A stretch of 64,000 nucleotides of DNA from Ga0077555 sp964500805 (GTDB taxonomy: Bacteria > Pseudomonadota > Alphaproteobacteria > Rhizobiales > Hyphomicrobiaceae): assembly GCA_964500805.1 (NCBI GenBank), contig CAZCQH010000003.1, forward strand, positions 124,001-188,000. The letters are read 5' to 3'. Below are positions 27,515-36,200 of this stretch, in pieces; within the stretch, counting starts at the first letter, position 1; every line of letters begins with the position of its first letter. Below the pieces are notes generated by a model, which did not search any database, was not told the DNA's origin, and was given only the letters and a program-made list of their open reading frames with translations. A program made the position numbers and the translations under genes.

Positions 27515-27800
27515 GCCTTGTTCCTTCGCTGGCCAACCGGACTACGCTTCGCCGACCATACTGTGCTATACTTCCACGCGAAATTCGACCGGAGAAGTGG
27601 CTCCTATGGGGTCAATTCTGATAACCGTCGAGCCCCAGCGTGATTCATGATGGCGTCGTGGTCTGCCGTCTTGCAATGGCCAAGTGTCAATGAAGGCTTG
27701 CCGCCCGGCCATCGCCTGATCGCGATACATTACGGATTACGCGGCCTCGAGCTCTTCGGCACACCGTGGTCCAAATCGATTGCAGCGCCGCAAACCGACA
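27515..27800. other. intergenic stretch without a recognisable gene
   Basis: About 285 bases between the start of the UxaA-type gene and the 3' end of tRNA-Leu. It should hold the promoter of the UxaA-type gene near 27520-27600, where the sequence is locally AT-richer. I see no hairpin with T tract and no convincing frame. Confidence 0.4.
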
Positions 27801-27886
27801 TGGTGCCCCAGGAGGGACTCGAACCCCCACACCCTTGCGGATAACAGATTTTGAGTCTGTCGCGTCTACCGTTCCGCCACTGGGGC
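27801..27886 (-). tRNA. tRNA-Leu (anticodon CAA)
   Basis: Eighty-six bases including an encoded 3' CCA. The acceptor stem GCCCCAG pairs with CTGGGGC, the anticodon stem ACAGA/TCTGT encloses loop CTCAAAA giving anticodon CAA (codon UUG), the long variable arm (CCGCAAGG region) is typical of Leu, and the T arm carries GGTTCGAGTCC. All class II features are intact. It stands alone on the minus strand between the UxaA-type gene and the CoA-transferase. Confidence 0.96.
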
Positions 27887-28116
27887 TTGCGGGACATCAA
27901 GCCCCAGGCGCGGCATGTGCCATCTTCTTACGGCTTTGACAAGCGCAGTGCTGATGCGGTGCAGCAGCCGCGCGCTGCCGCTCGCTCGGTGCCGCTTGCC
28001 TTCCGACGCCGAGACCGACAGTCTCGGGCGTTGCACAAACTGTCGGCCAACGCCGTCGCCGCCTTCGCTCAAGGCTGCTCGGCGCGCCGATGTCATTCCG
28101 CACCGCGAGTTCGCCC

Positions 28117-29319
28117 ATGCCCCTCCCGCTCGACAATTGCAAAGTTCTCGATCTTACACGCGCGCTCGCAGGACCTTTCTGCACGCAGACGCTGGGCGAT
28201 CTCGGCGCTGACGTCGTGAAAGTCGAACCGACCCCTGAGGGCGAGATGATCCGGGGATGGGGCCCCTTCGACCGCGGCATTTCGGTTTATTACCTCTCCG
28301 CCAATCGCAACAAGCGAAGCCTGGCAGTCGACTTCCGTCACCCCGAGACGCTCCCCCTTCTTCGTGAAATGGCGGCCAAAGCCGATGTGGTGATCGAGAA
28401 TTTCAAGCCTGGCGTCGCCGCCTCGATGGGGCTTGGCTACGAGCAAGTGCGAGCCGCCAACCGCACCGTCATTTACGCCAGCATCACGGGATTTGGCCGC
28501 GGCGGCCCCTACGAGACCTGGCCCGGTGTCGACCAGATCGCGCAGGGCATGTCCGGATTGATGAGCCTCGCGGGCACAGCCGAAACCGGACCCTTCCGCA
28601 CCGGCATTCCGATCGGCGATCTCACCGCCGGGATGTGGGCGGCGATGGGCATTCTGGCTGCCTACATCCAGCGTCAGTCGACCGGCCAGGGTCAGTTGGT
28701 CGAAACGTCGCTCCTGGGCTCGCTCGTCGGGCTCCTAGGTGTGCAAGGCCAGCGCACGCTCAATCTCGGCGAGGTGCCGCCGCCCGTGGGCAACACGCAT
28801 CCCGTGATCACGCCCTACGGCTCTTTCGAGACCAAGGACGGCCCGATCAACCTTGCCGTGCCCAACGAGGCGATGTGGCCGACATTCTGCCGCGCCATCG
28901 GCGCGACGCACTTGATCGATGCTCCGGAGTTCAGAACGAATGTCCAGCGTCTGGCCAACCGCGATCTTCTCAAAGCGCGTCTGGAGGAGATTCTTCGCAA
29001 CAGGACCAAAGAGCATTGGACGCTGGCTCTGGTCGAGGCTGGCATTCCAGCGGGACCGATCTGGAAGCTCGATGAAGTTCTATCGAATGCGCACGTGAGA
29101 AGCAGCGGCTGCATCGAGGCGATCGAGCATCCCGTCCTTGGCTCCCTTCAGCAACTCGCCTCGCCCATTCGGCTTGCCGCCATGGACGGGCGATCTGTGC
29201 GTCGCGCGCCGCCTGTTCTCGGTCAGCACAGCCGCGAGGCGCTGGTGAGTTATGGCATTGCCGAGGCTCGCATCACTCAGCTGATCGAGTCCAAGTCTGT
29301 CCTGCAGGCGTCGATCTGA
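28117..29319 (+). CDS. class III CoA-transferase (CaiB/BaiF family)
   Basis: Enzyme moving CoA between carboxylic acids, 400 residues. It shows the family N terminus VLDLTRALAGPFCTQTLGDL, GADVVKVEP with the catalytic-region Asp following, SANRNKRSLAVD, ADVVIENFKPGV and YASITGFGRGGPY. Starts at 28117 and 28090 are both possible; 28117 gives the usual MPLPL beginning. The stop codon is embedded in a 22-base palindrome containing a parS-like core. Substrate unknown; formyl-CoA, carnitine and dicarboxylate subfamilies look alike. Confidence 0.9.
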   Translation: MPLPLDNCKVLDLTRALAGPFCTQTLGDLGADVVKVEPTPEGEMIRGWGPFDRGISVYYLSANRNKRSLAVDFRHPETLPLLREMAAKADVVIENFKPGVAASMGLGYEQVRAANRTVIYASITGFGRGGPYETWPGVDQIAQGMSGLMSLAGTAETGPFRTGIPIGDLTAGMWAAMGILAAYIQRQSTGQGQLVETSLLGSLVGLLGVQGQRTLNLGEVPPPVGNTHPVITPYGSFETKDGPINLAVPNEAMWPTFCRAIGATHLIDAPEFRTNVQRLANRDLLKARLEEILRNRTKEHWTLALVEAGIPAGPIWKLDEVLSNAHVRSSGCIEAIEHPVLGSLQQLASPIRLAAMDGRSVRRAPPVLGQHSREALVSYGIAEARITQLIESKSVLQASI

Positions 29320-29338
29320 CGTTTCACGTGAAACGTCA
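29317..29338. promoter_or_regulatory. parS-like ParB site 1
   Basis: A perfect 22-base palindrome whose centre at 29321-29334 is GTTTCACGTGAAAC, identical to the inner 14 bases of the bacterial parS consensus TGTTTCACGTGAAACA. The outermost consensus pair is changed from T/A to C/G. The palindrome begins on the TGA stop of the CoA-transferase gene. Basis: direct match to an established consensus. Confidence 0.75.
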
Positions 29339-29406
29339 TTTGGGCCCTGCTGCCGGCGCCAAAACAACCCCGATTTCGCGCCCGAATCCGTCCGACGTCC
29401 CGCCTA

Positions 29407-29422
29407 TGTTTCACGTGAAGCA
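29407..29422. promoter_or_regulatory. parS-like ParB site 2
   Basis: TGTTTCACGTGAAGCA matches the 16-base parS consensus at 15 positions (A to G at the fourteenth). It lies 72 bases from the first site, in the same short intergenic region before the RidA gene. Confidence 0.75.
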
Positions 29423-29424
29423 AT

Positions 29425-29438
29425 GATACAATTGTATC
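29425..29438. promoter_or_regulatory. 14-bp palindrome GATACAATTGTATC
   Basis: A perfect palindrome two bases after the second parS-like site and 28 bases before the RidA start. It is AT-rich within GC-rich surroundings. It resembles a dimeric repressor operator (GntR-type sites have TNGTATAC-like arms), but no regulator gene is adjacent. Confidence 0.4.
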
Positions 29439-29465
29439 TAATCTGGTTAACGACAGGAGCCCACT

Positions 29466-29876
29466 ATGGCCTCGCCCAAACGCCGCCGTGTCTCGAGCCC
29501 TCATGTCGCTGAGCCGCCGCCGGAGCGCTGGTCCAATTGCATCGTCGTCGGTGATGTCTGCTACGTCTCCGGCATGACCTCCCGCGCAAATGACGGAAAG
29601 ACCATCCAAGGCGCCAACGCCTATGAGCAGGCCAAGGTCATTTTCACGAAGATCAAGCACATGGTCGAAGCCGCTGGCGGCGCCATGGGCGATGTGACCA
29701 AAGTCACCATCTACTGCACCAGCATCAAGGACAATACGGAAGTCTGGCGTGCGCGGCGCGAGTTCTTCAGCGGTGACTTCCCGGCCAGCACACTCGTCGG
29801 CGTGAAAGAGCTCGGGACACCGGACACTCTCGTCGAAATCGAGGCGATCGCACACATCGGCAGCAGCAAATCGTGA
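29466..29876 (+). CDS. RidA/YjgF family protein
   Basis: Small trimeric enamine/imine deaminase-type protein, 136 residues. Family marks are VGDVCYVSGMTSR near the centre, the helix YEQAKVIFTKIKHMVEAAGG, VTKVTIYCTS, and PASTLVGVKELGTPDTLVEIEAIA, whose Glu is in the active-site position. The canonical RidA arginine in the VRVxxxxLP stretch is not obvious, so it may belong to an Rid subfamily (Rid2-7) of uncertain activity. ATG 29466 has AGGAG upstream. Preceded by two parS-like sites and an AT-rich palindrome. Confidence 0.88.
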   Translation: MASPKRRRVSSPHVAEPPPERWSNCIVVGDVCYVSGMTSRANDGKTIQGANAYEQAKVIFTKIKHMVEAAGGAMGDVTKVTIYCTSIKDNTEVWRARREFFSGDFPASTLVGVKELGTPDTLVEIEAIAHIGSSKS

Positions 29877-29912
29877 GATGTTGCTGCTGCACTCTCGCTG
29901 TGTATGCGGTGC

Positions 29913-30413
29913 TCACATCTTCATCAGCATCAAGTCGGTGTCATCCGGCTTCGCGCCCGCTTGCGTGAGCATGGCATGCACTTGGCCGCGGTGATGGGTC
30001 TGGTGATTGAAGAAATGGGTGAGCACAACCCATTTCGGCATGCGACGCTCGGCCTTCGCGATCCCCGAGAACCAGACGAGATCGCCATCGAGCCAGCTCG
30101 GATCAAGTGCGTCTGCCCAAGCGATCAATCCCTGGTCGAACTCTGTCCGCTTTTTCTTCAGATCCTCCCAATCGGGAAACAAATTCGGGCTGTCCTTTCC
30201 CACGCCTTCACGCTTTTCGGCGCCGACGAAGCGGCTATGCCACATGCGGTCGCCCCAGAGCAGGTGCGAGAGCGTGCCATGGATGGAGCCCCAGAAGGCA
30301 CCGCGATCCTTGCGCCGCTCGGCGTCGCTGATCGTTTCAGCTGCCCCGAACAACGATTGATTCTGCCACCGATTGTAACGGGCCATCACCCGCGCATATT
30401 CGACGCTGATCAT
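29913..30413 (-). CDS. DinB family protein
   Basis: Four-helix-bundle metal-dependent DinB/YfiT superfamily protein, 166 residues. The three-histidine metal site is visible: His in SIHGTLSHLLWGDRMW and the pair in LTHFFNHQTHHRGQVHAML. Family members include thiol transferases (mycothiol- or bacillithiol-dependent) and proteins of unknown role. Begins MISVEYARVMARYNRWQNQ, a typical DinB start. It converges with the RidA gene and is not obviously in an operon. Confidence 0.9.
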   Translation of the reverse strand: MISVEYARVMARYNRWQNQSLFGAAETISDAERRKDRGAFWGSIHGTLSHLLWGDRMWHSRFVGAEKREGVGKDSPNLFPDWEDLKKKRTEFDQGLIAWADALDPSWLDGDLVWFSGIAKAERRMPKWVVLTHFFNHQTHHRGQVHAMLTQAGAKPDDTDLMLMKM

Positions 30414-30565
30414 GGGACGATCTCCTGACCACCAATGCGGTCAATCTACACTATCGCGGCGATGTCGGAACTTATACCGCCTCTTCCGGACGGCATCATC
30501 AGGGATCAACCGAAACTCCGGATCACAAAGGCGCGCTCCCTGCTTTTGAAGTCTCCAGGCGCAGC

Positions 30566-32170
30566 TCAGACGTCCCCTTCGCTGACAGCCTCGGAGGTCG
30601 GGTACTCAGGCTCGGTGGCGCCTTCGTTCATGTCGCCGAAGCGGCGCACTGCCCCAGCGATCGTAAATGGCATCGGGTACACGACAGGCTCGGCCCAGAC
30701 GGCATCCATGGCGCCGGCGAGCGCCTGCTTCGTCGCTTCCGGCAAACGCCTGTCGACGCTCACGCCGGAGCCACCCGACACATCGACGCGCGGCTGATGG
30801 AACGCGCGATCGAGGTCGAAACCGAAGTCGGCGACCATCGCCAGCAGTTGGAACACGGCCGGAATGATCCGCCGCCCACCGCAGCCGCCGATACCGATCG
30901 CCTGCTCGCTGTTGGTCATGATTGTGGGCACGTAATTGGAAAGCCCGCGCCGGTCCGGTGCGAGACCGTTCGGTCCGCCGGGCCGGGGGTCGAACCAGTT
31001 GATGCCATTGTTCATCAGGATGCCGGAGGTGGGCAGCACGACGCGCGATCCGAAAAGCGAGAGCAGCGTCTGCGTCAGCGTGACGATGTTGCCGTGCCGG
31101 TCGATGACCGAGATGTGTGTCGTCGACGTCGGGATGCTGCGTTCGCCCGCATCGCCCATGCGCCGGAAGCGATCCTCCCAGGCATGCTCAAGCGCTTTTG
31201 CGTAGGCAACGAAGCGCGCTCCGTCAGGCTCCTGCCCAACCTTGCCACCGTTTGCCGCGAGGTGTTGGAAGGCCAGATAGAGTGTCGGACCGCCGGTGAG
31301 CTCGGGCAGCACATAGAGAGTCTCTTTGCCATAGCGGAACTCGAGCGGCTTGCGCTCGACGGCTTTCACGGAGGAGAGATCCTCGGTCGAAAGATAGCCG
31401 CCGAGAGCCTGCACATCGTCGGCGATCGATTTGGCGAGCGCGCCCTTGTAGAGCACCTCGGCGCCATCGGTCGCGATCGCCTTCAACGTCCGCGCGAGCG
31501 CGGGCGCCTGCAGAAGCACCGGCTTCACGCCGGCTTGCGGCGCGAGTGGCACTGGAGGCATGCCGTTCTTCAGATACCGCTCGCGCGCGCCGGGGTCGTT
31601 CTGCAGATCGCCGAGCACGCTCGAGATGAGCAGCATCGTGTGCCAGTCGACCGTGATGCCGTTCTCGGCGAGGCGGGCGGCAGGTGCTACCAGGTCGGCC
31701 CAGCGCTTGCTGCCGAACATCTTGTGGGCAAGCGCCATGCCGGCTGGCTCGGTCGGTGCGACGATCGCCTTGGCACCGACCGTGTTGACGTTGCCCTTCA
31801 CCGCTGGCCATCCGAAGAGATTGCCCTCGTCGACGCCGCCGGCTAGCGGGAAATCCTCGACCCTGAGGCCCTTTGGCGACCGTCCGCCAAAGTCCACGCA
31901 GGTCACCTTGCCGGTCTTCGCTTCGCGATAGAGCATGCCCCCGACCCCGCCGATCCCGGACATCCAGGGCTCCGCGACGCCAACTGCGAATGCCGCGGCG
32001 ACCGCGGCATCGACCGCGTTGCCGCCTTCCTTCAGGACCTTTGCGCCGACCTCTGACGCGAAGCGATTTTGGGTGACCACGATCCCGAGCTGGGATCGCA
32101 CCGCAGGCTTTCGAACGACTTGATTGCGCGACAAGTTCGGCGAAAGCGACGACTTGGGTTCCGCGGGCAT
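30566..32170 (-). CDS. gamma-glutamyltranspeptidase family protein
   Basis: Ntn-hydrolase precursor of 534 residues that self-cleaves before a catalytic threonine. The N-terminal half shows VTQNRFASEVGAKVLKEGGN and AVDAAVAAAFAVGVAEPWMSGIGG; the cleavage site with catalytic Thr is in TSTTHISVIDRHGNIVTLTQ, followed by SGILMNNGINWF and the oxyanion GGCGGRRI. No clear signal peptide is seen with the ATG at 32170, unlike periplasmic Ggt, so a cytoplasmic hydrolase (for example of the YwrD type) is likely. The 3' neighbour is DinB; the 5' neighbour is divergent. Confidence 0.9.
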   Translation of the reverse strand: MPAEPKSSLSPNLSRNQVVRKPAVRSQLGIVVTQNRFASEVGAKVLKEGGNAVDAAVAAAFAVGVAEPWMSGIGGVGGMLYREAKTGKVTCVDFGGRSPKGLRVEDFPLAGGVDEGNLFGWPAVKGNVNTVGAKAIVAPTEPAGMALAHKMFGSKRWADLVAPAARLAENGITVDWHTMLLISSVLGDLQNDPGARERYLKNGMPPVPLAPQAGVKPVLLQAPALARTLKAIATDGAEVLYKGALAKSIADDVQALGGYLSTEDLSSVKAVERKPLEFRYGKETLYVLPELTGGPTLYLAFQHLAANGGKVGQEPDGARFVAYAKALEHAWEDRFRRMGDAGERSIPTSTTHISVIDRHGNIVTLTQTLLSLFGSRVVLPTSGILMNNGINWFDPRPGGPNGLAPDRRGLSNYVPTIMTNSEQAIGIGGCGGRRIIPAVFQLLAMVADFGFDLDRAFHQPRVDVSGGSGVSVDRRLPEATKQALAGAMDAVWAEPVVYPMPFTIAGAVRRFGDMNEGATEPEYPTSEAVSEGDV

Positions 32171-32386
32171 GCTGCTCTCGCTCCAGGGCTGGCGAATGGC
32201 GGCGATGATGCGCGTGCGTGCACAGGCGCGCCATCCGGATTTGAGTATTGAGCGATCATGCCCTGCCGACGTCAAGCGTGCCATGCGTTGATTGCTGACC
32301 GCCCCGCTTTCGTCGTGACGCGCTTCACCCGACACGCGTGCCGGCCGCTGCTATCCTAAGTCGGCTTTTGCGAGAAGGACCCACCT

Positions 32387-33400
32387 ATGACGCGCCCAAT
32401 CGTCGTTCTGTCCGACCAGAGCATCGGTGTCGAGGCGCGCCTGCGGCTGGAACCGCACTTCGAAGTGCGCACGCTGTCGGGGCAGTATCCCTCCGAGGCA
32501 CAACTCGTCGACGCCACGCGCGATGCGTCAGCCATTCTTGCGCGCCTGGCGACGGTCACGCGCGCCGTCATTGTTGCCGCGCCGAAGCTGCGCATTGTGT
32601 CCCGCCACGGCATCGGAGTCGATGCTGTTGACCTGGATGCCGCAACCGAGCGCGGCGTCGTCGTCACAACCACCGGCCCCGCCAATGCTTCCGCCGTCGC
32701 CGAGTATACCTTCGCGCTGCTGCTTGCACTGGCGCGGAAAGTTCCGGCAGCCGACGCTGGCATGCGTGCTGGCCGTTGGGACCGCGATCCGCAGATCGGC
32801 CTCGAGCTTGAAGGCAAGACCCTCGGCATCGTCGGTTTCGGAGAGATCGGCCGGCGTGTGGCCCGTCAGGGCCAGGGCTTCGGCATGCGTATCATCGCAT
32901 CTGACCCTCACACCCCGAAAGAAGCTGCAGCTGCTGCGGCAGTCGAGCTGGTGCCGCTGCAGCGGCTACTTGTCGAGGCCGACATCGTCTCGCTGCATAT
33001 GCGCCTCGCTACGTCCACCATGCGGATCATTGACCGTGCGGCTCTGATGTCGATGAAGCCCACCGCCATTCTCGTCAATACCGCCCGTGGAGAGCTCGTC
33101 GATGAACCGGCTCTCATCGACGCCTTGGAATCTCGGCGCATCGCCGGCGCTGCGCTTGACACGTTCGCCGAGGAGCCTCTCGCGACCTCCTCGCCGCTCA
33201 GACGATTGCCGAACGTCATTCTGTCGCCCCACGTTGCCGGCCAGACCGGAGAAGCGCTCATCAAGGTCGGCATCGCGGCTGCTGCCGCCATCATTGACGA
33301 GCTCGCGGGGAGGCGACCTGCCCACGTCTACAATCCGGAAGCATACGCGCGCCGCGCTACGCCCCAATGCCGAAGCTGCTTGTTGGACACAGGCGACTGA
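32387..33400 (+). CDS. D-2-hydroxyacid dehydrogenase (SerA-like)
   Basis: NAD-dependent dehydrogenase of 337 residues. It shows the Rossmann loop GIVGFGEIGRRVARQ, the substrate/cofactor segments SRHGIGVDAVDLDAA and NTARGELVDEPALIDAL (catalytic Arg), the Glu in DTFAEEPL and the catalytic His in LSPHVAGQT. Lacks an ACT domain, so it is the short PGDH/hydroxyacid type. AAGGA precedes the ATG. It opens a plus-strand group with the EthD-like and TctC-type genes, probably for uptake and oxidation of a hydroxy or dicarboxylic acid. Confidence 0.92.
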   Translation: MTRPIVVLSDQSIGVEARLRLEPHFEVRTLSGQYPSEAQLVDATRDASAILARLATVTRAVIVAAPKLRIVSRHGIGVDAVDLDAATERGVVVTTTGPANASAVAEYTFALLLALARKVPAADAGMRAGRWDRDPQIGLELEGKTLGIVGFGEIGRRVARQGQGFGMRIIASDPHTPKEAAAAAAVELVPLQRLLVEADIVSLHMRLATSTMRIIDRAALMSMKPTAILVNTARGELVDEPALIDALESRRIAGAALDTFAEEPLATSSPLRRLPNVILSPHVAGQTGEALIKVGIAAAAAIIDELAGRRPAHVYNPEAYARRATPQCRSCLLDTGD

Positions 33401-33515
33401 GTGCAATGCATCGCCGACAGTTGACGAGTTTCGGCGAAGCGCTCGATAGTCCCGGCCGAGCGCCGATGCACGCATCCGAGCCCGAGGCGACCCGCACATT
33501 GGAGACAGATCCACC

Positions 33516-34172
33516 ATGGCAAAGCTACCTTCCCCGAGCGGCAGAACAGGCTTGCTGCTCGCCATGATGGAGCCTTCTCCAACGCTCGAGGAAGAATTCC
33601 AGCACTGGTACGACAGCGAGCACTTTCCCGAGCGGCAAGGCGTCGAGGGGTTTCTCACCCACGCACGCTATATTTGTCTCGATGGCTGGCCGCGTTATGT
33701 CGCACTCTACGATCTCGAAGACGTGGCGGTGCTTCGGGGACCGAGCTACGCGAAGATCGCCGGCGGAAATTATTCGCGCTGGACCGAGCGCGTCGTATCG
33801 CGCGTGTGGGGCCAGTACCGCGCTGAGGGTACGCAGATCTATCCGGGCCGAGGCCTTCTCGGTGCAGGCGGCTATCACGCGCGGCTCGCCATTTGGCGCT
33901 TCCGCAACATCCCGAGCGCTCTGCAGCAGGCTGCGGTCGAGGGTCTCAGAGCCATCTATGAAGGTCAGCCGGAAACGGCCCAGGTGCGCCTTTTCGATTG
34001 CAAGTTCGCCAATGGAAACGATGTCATCGGGCTCGTCGAGCTGCACGCTCCGTGGACGCCGCCATCCGCCGCCCTAGCCAATCTTGGTGGCGCGCTGAAG
34101 CATCTCGACATGGTCAACGTCTACACCCGCTATGAACGCCGCTGGCCGGGCGATTACCCGAAGAACACCTGA
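33516..34172 (+). CDS. EthD/dimeric alpha-beta-barrel-like protein
   Basis: Protein of 218 residues that seems to contain two ferredoxin-like halves. The N-terminal EEEFQHWYDSEHFPERQGVEGF is a typical dimeric alpha-beta-barrel entry, and the second half contains YHARLAIWRFRNIPSALQQ and FDCKFANGNDVIGLVELHAPW. Such proteins act as small-molecule monooxygenase-like or isomerase-like enzymes or have no known function. It sits between a hydroxyacid dehydrogenase and a TctC-type binding protein on the same strand, suggesting a shared catabolic pathway. Confidence 0.75.
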   Translation: MAKLPSPSGRTGLLLAMMEPSPTLEEEFQHWYDSEHFPERQGVEGFLTHARYICLDGWPRYVALYDLEDVAVLRGPSYAKIAGGNYSRWTERVVSRVWGQYRAEGTQIYPGRGLLGAGGYHARLAIWRFRNIPSALQQAAVEGLRAIYEGQPETAQVRLFDCKFANGNDVIGLVELHAPWTPPSAALANLGGALKHLDMVNVYTRYERRWPGDYPKNT

Positions 34173-34235
34173 GCGGCATTTTTCGAGCGATCAGCCAGAA
34201 TGAAACCACTCTCGATCCGGACGGGGATACCACGC

Positions 34236-35219
34236 ATGTCACTCTTCAGCCGCCGCAAGGCCTTGCAACTCGCTGCTGCAGCGCCTGCGTTGCTCGCGAG
34301 CCGTGTCACACAGGCGCAAGGCCCCTGGCCTGCCAAGGCCGTCCACATCATGCTCCCGTTTGGTGCGGGCGGCGCGGCGGACACCGTCTGCCGCGTCGTC
34401 TTTGCCAAGGTTGCCGACAAGCTCAAGCAGCCGTTTGTGATCGAGAACAAGACTGGGGGCAACACCATGGTTGCCTCGAGCGCTGCCCAGCAAATGCCAA
34501 AGGACGGCTATTCCTTTCTGGTCAACTCCTCGCAGTTTCTGATCAATCCCGTTCTGATGAAAAACATGCCGTTCGATTTCGCAGCGGCATTCGGACCGGT
34601 GACTCGGCTTGCGGCCTTTCCGCAGGTGGTCGCGGTCCGCAGCGACTTTCCTGCGAAGGACATTGCCGAGTTCGTCGCCCATGCCAAAGCCAATCCGGGG
34701 AAGGTGAGCTTCGGCACGCCGCCCGCCGCCGGCATGGCTCACATGGCAGGCGCCCACATCCAGAACAAGCTCGGCTTCAAGCTCAATCACGCACCCTACC
34801 GGCTTGCAACGGAAGCAGTACGTGATGTGGGCGGCGGGCAGATCGACCTCGTCATTCTCACGACCTCAACCATTCAGCCGGCCCTGCAAGCCAACAAGGT
34901 GCGCATTCTGGCCGTCACCAGCGCGAAGCGTGTGCCGACCATGCCTGACGTGCCAACGCTGGCCGAGACAGTGCTTCCCGGGTTCGACATGGATGACTGG
35001 GTCGGCCTCTTTGCGCAGACTGGCGTGCCGGTGGAGATCATCAAGCAGATGCAGGTGGCCGTTGCCGACGCTTCGAAGGATCCCGACGTCATCGCTCGTC
35101 TCGCTCCGCTCGGCACCAATCTTGTCGCCGAACCGACCGAGGTTTTCGCCGCGTTCCTCGATGCTCAGCGAGCGCTCCTGACCCAGCTGATCAAAGATAC
35201 CGGCATCACGCTGGAGTAG
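34236..35219 (+). CDS. tripartite tricarboxylate transporter substrate-binding protein (Bug/TctC family)
   Basis: Periplasmic binding protein of 327 residues for a carboxylate. The N terminus has a twin-arginine-like SRRKALQLAAAAPALLASR signal, then the family marks IMLPFGAGGAADTVCRVV, VIENKTGGNTMVASSA, GKVSFGTPPAAGMAHMAG and PYRLATEAVRDVGGGQIDL. Bug proteins are highly amplified in Burkholderiales and some Hyphomicrobiales and often lack adjacent TctA/TctB, as here. ATG 34236 has GGGGA upstream; an in-frame ATG at 34200 is the alternative. Confidence 0.9.
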   Translation: MSLFSRRKALQLAAAAPALLASRVTQAQGPWPAKAVHIMLPFGAGGAADTVCRVVFAKVADKLKQPFVIENKTGGNTMVASSAAQQMPKDGYSFLVNSSQFLINPVLMKNMPFDFAAAFGPVTRLAAFPQVVAVRSDFPAKDIAEFVAHAKANPGKVSFGTPPAAGMAHMAGAHIQNKLGFKLNHAPYRLATEAVRDVGGGQIDLVILTTSTIQPALQANKVRILAVTSAKRVPTMPDVPTLAETVLPGFDMDDWVGLFAQTGVPVEIIKQMQVAVADASKDPDVIARLAPLGTNLVAEPTEVFAAFLDAQRALLTQLIKDTGITLE

Positions 35220-35267
35220 GGCCGGCGCGCTCAGCACGAGAAGGATGAGGGTGGCCCTGGCTCGCTC

Positions 35268-36041
35268 TCACCCATTCTTGAACGCGGGCTTCCGCTTCTC
35301 GACGAACGCGGCCATGCCTTCTTTCTGATCCGCTGTCGAGAACATCGCGTGGAAGACGCGCCGCTCGAAGCGAATGCCCTCTCCGAGCGTGGTCTCGAAC
35401 GAGCGGTTCACGCTCTCCTTCGTCATCATCAGGATCGGCAGTGACATCTCGGCAATTGTGCCAGCCGACTTCAGCGCTTCATCGACGAGGCTCGCCGCCG
35501 GCACGACGCGCGAGACGAGGCCGCACCGCTCGGCCTCCGCAGCGTCCATCATCCGGCCGGAGAGGCACATGTCCATGGCCTTTGACTTGCCGACGAAGCG
35601 CGCGAGGCGCTGCGTGCCTCCGGCACCCGGCATGACGCCGAGCTTGATCTCGGGCTGGCCGAACTTGGCGCTGTCGGCAGCTATAATGAAGTCGCACATC
35701 ATGGCGAGCTCGCAGCCGCCGCCGAGCGCAAAACCGGCCACGGCCGCGATCACGGGTTTGCGGCAGCGGGCGACGCGGTCCCAGGTGGCGATGAAGTCCT
35801 CCTTGTAAGCCTCCATGTAGGTTTTGGTCTGCATCTCCTTGATGTCGGCGCCGGCGGCAAAGGCTTTCTCGCTGCCGGTGATGACGAGGCAGCCGATGGC
35901 ATCGTCCGCTTCGAATCCGTCGATGGCCGTTGAGAGCTCCCCGATCAACTCGCTGTTCAAGGCATTGAGCGCCTGTGGTCGGTTCAGTCGAATGAGGCCG
36001 ACCCTGCCTTTCGTCTCGACGATGATGGTTTGGAAGGTCAT
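35268..36041 (-). CDS. enoyl-CoA hydratase
   Basis: Crotonase-family enzyme of 257 residues for hydration of enoyl-CoA in beta-oxidation. The oxyanion-hole and catalytic regions are intact: FAAGADIKEM, AGFALGGGCELAMMCD (Glu) and GQPEIKLGVMPGAGGTQRL (second Glu in PEIKLG). ATG 36041 has AGAGG upstream. In many Hyphomicrobiales an enoyl-CoA hydratase gene lies beside mutM close to dnaA; here an aldo/keto reductase separates the two. Confidence 0.95.
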   Translation of the reverse strand: MTFQTIIVETKGRVGLIRLNRPQALNALNSELIGELSTAIDGFEADDAIGCLVITGSEKAFAAGADIKEMQTKTYMEAYKEDFIATWDRVARCRKPVIAAVAGFALGGGCELAMMCDFIIAADSAKFGQPEIKLGVMPGAGGTQRLARFVGKSKAMDMCLSGRMMDAAEAERCGLVSRVVPAASLVDEALKSAGTIAEMSLPILMMTKESVNRSFETTLGEGIRFERRVFHAMFSTADQKEGMAAFVEKRKPAFKNG

Positions 36042-36200
36042 GGCGGCCTCTTGCAGTTGATGAGTTTGGCTCGGGCACGGTTGTGCACTGCAACTGCCAT
36101 AGCGCGAAGGCAGCCCTGACGCCAAGTGGGTGTAGTGGCGCTCGGCCGTGAGGACGCCTAGCATGCGCAGTGCGTTCAGCATCTATTACGGGGGCTCCTT

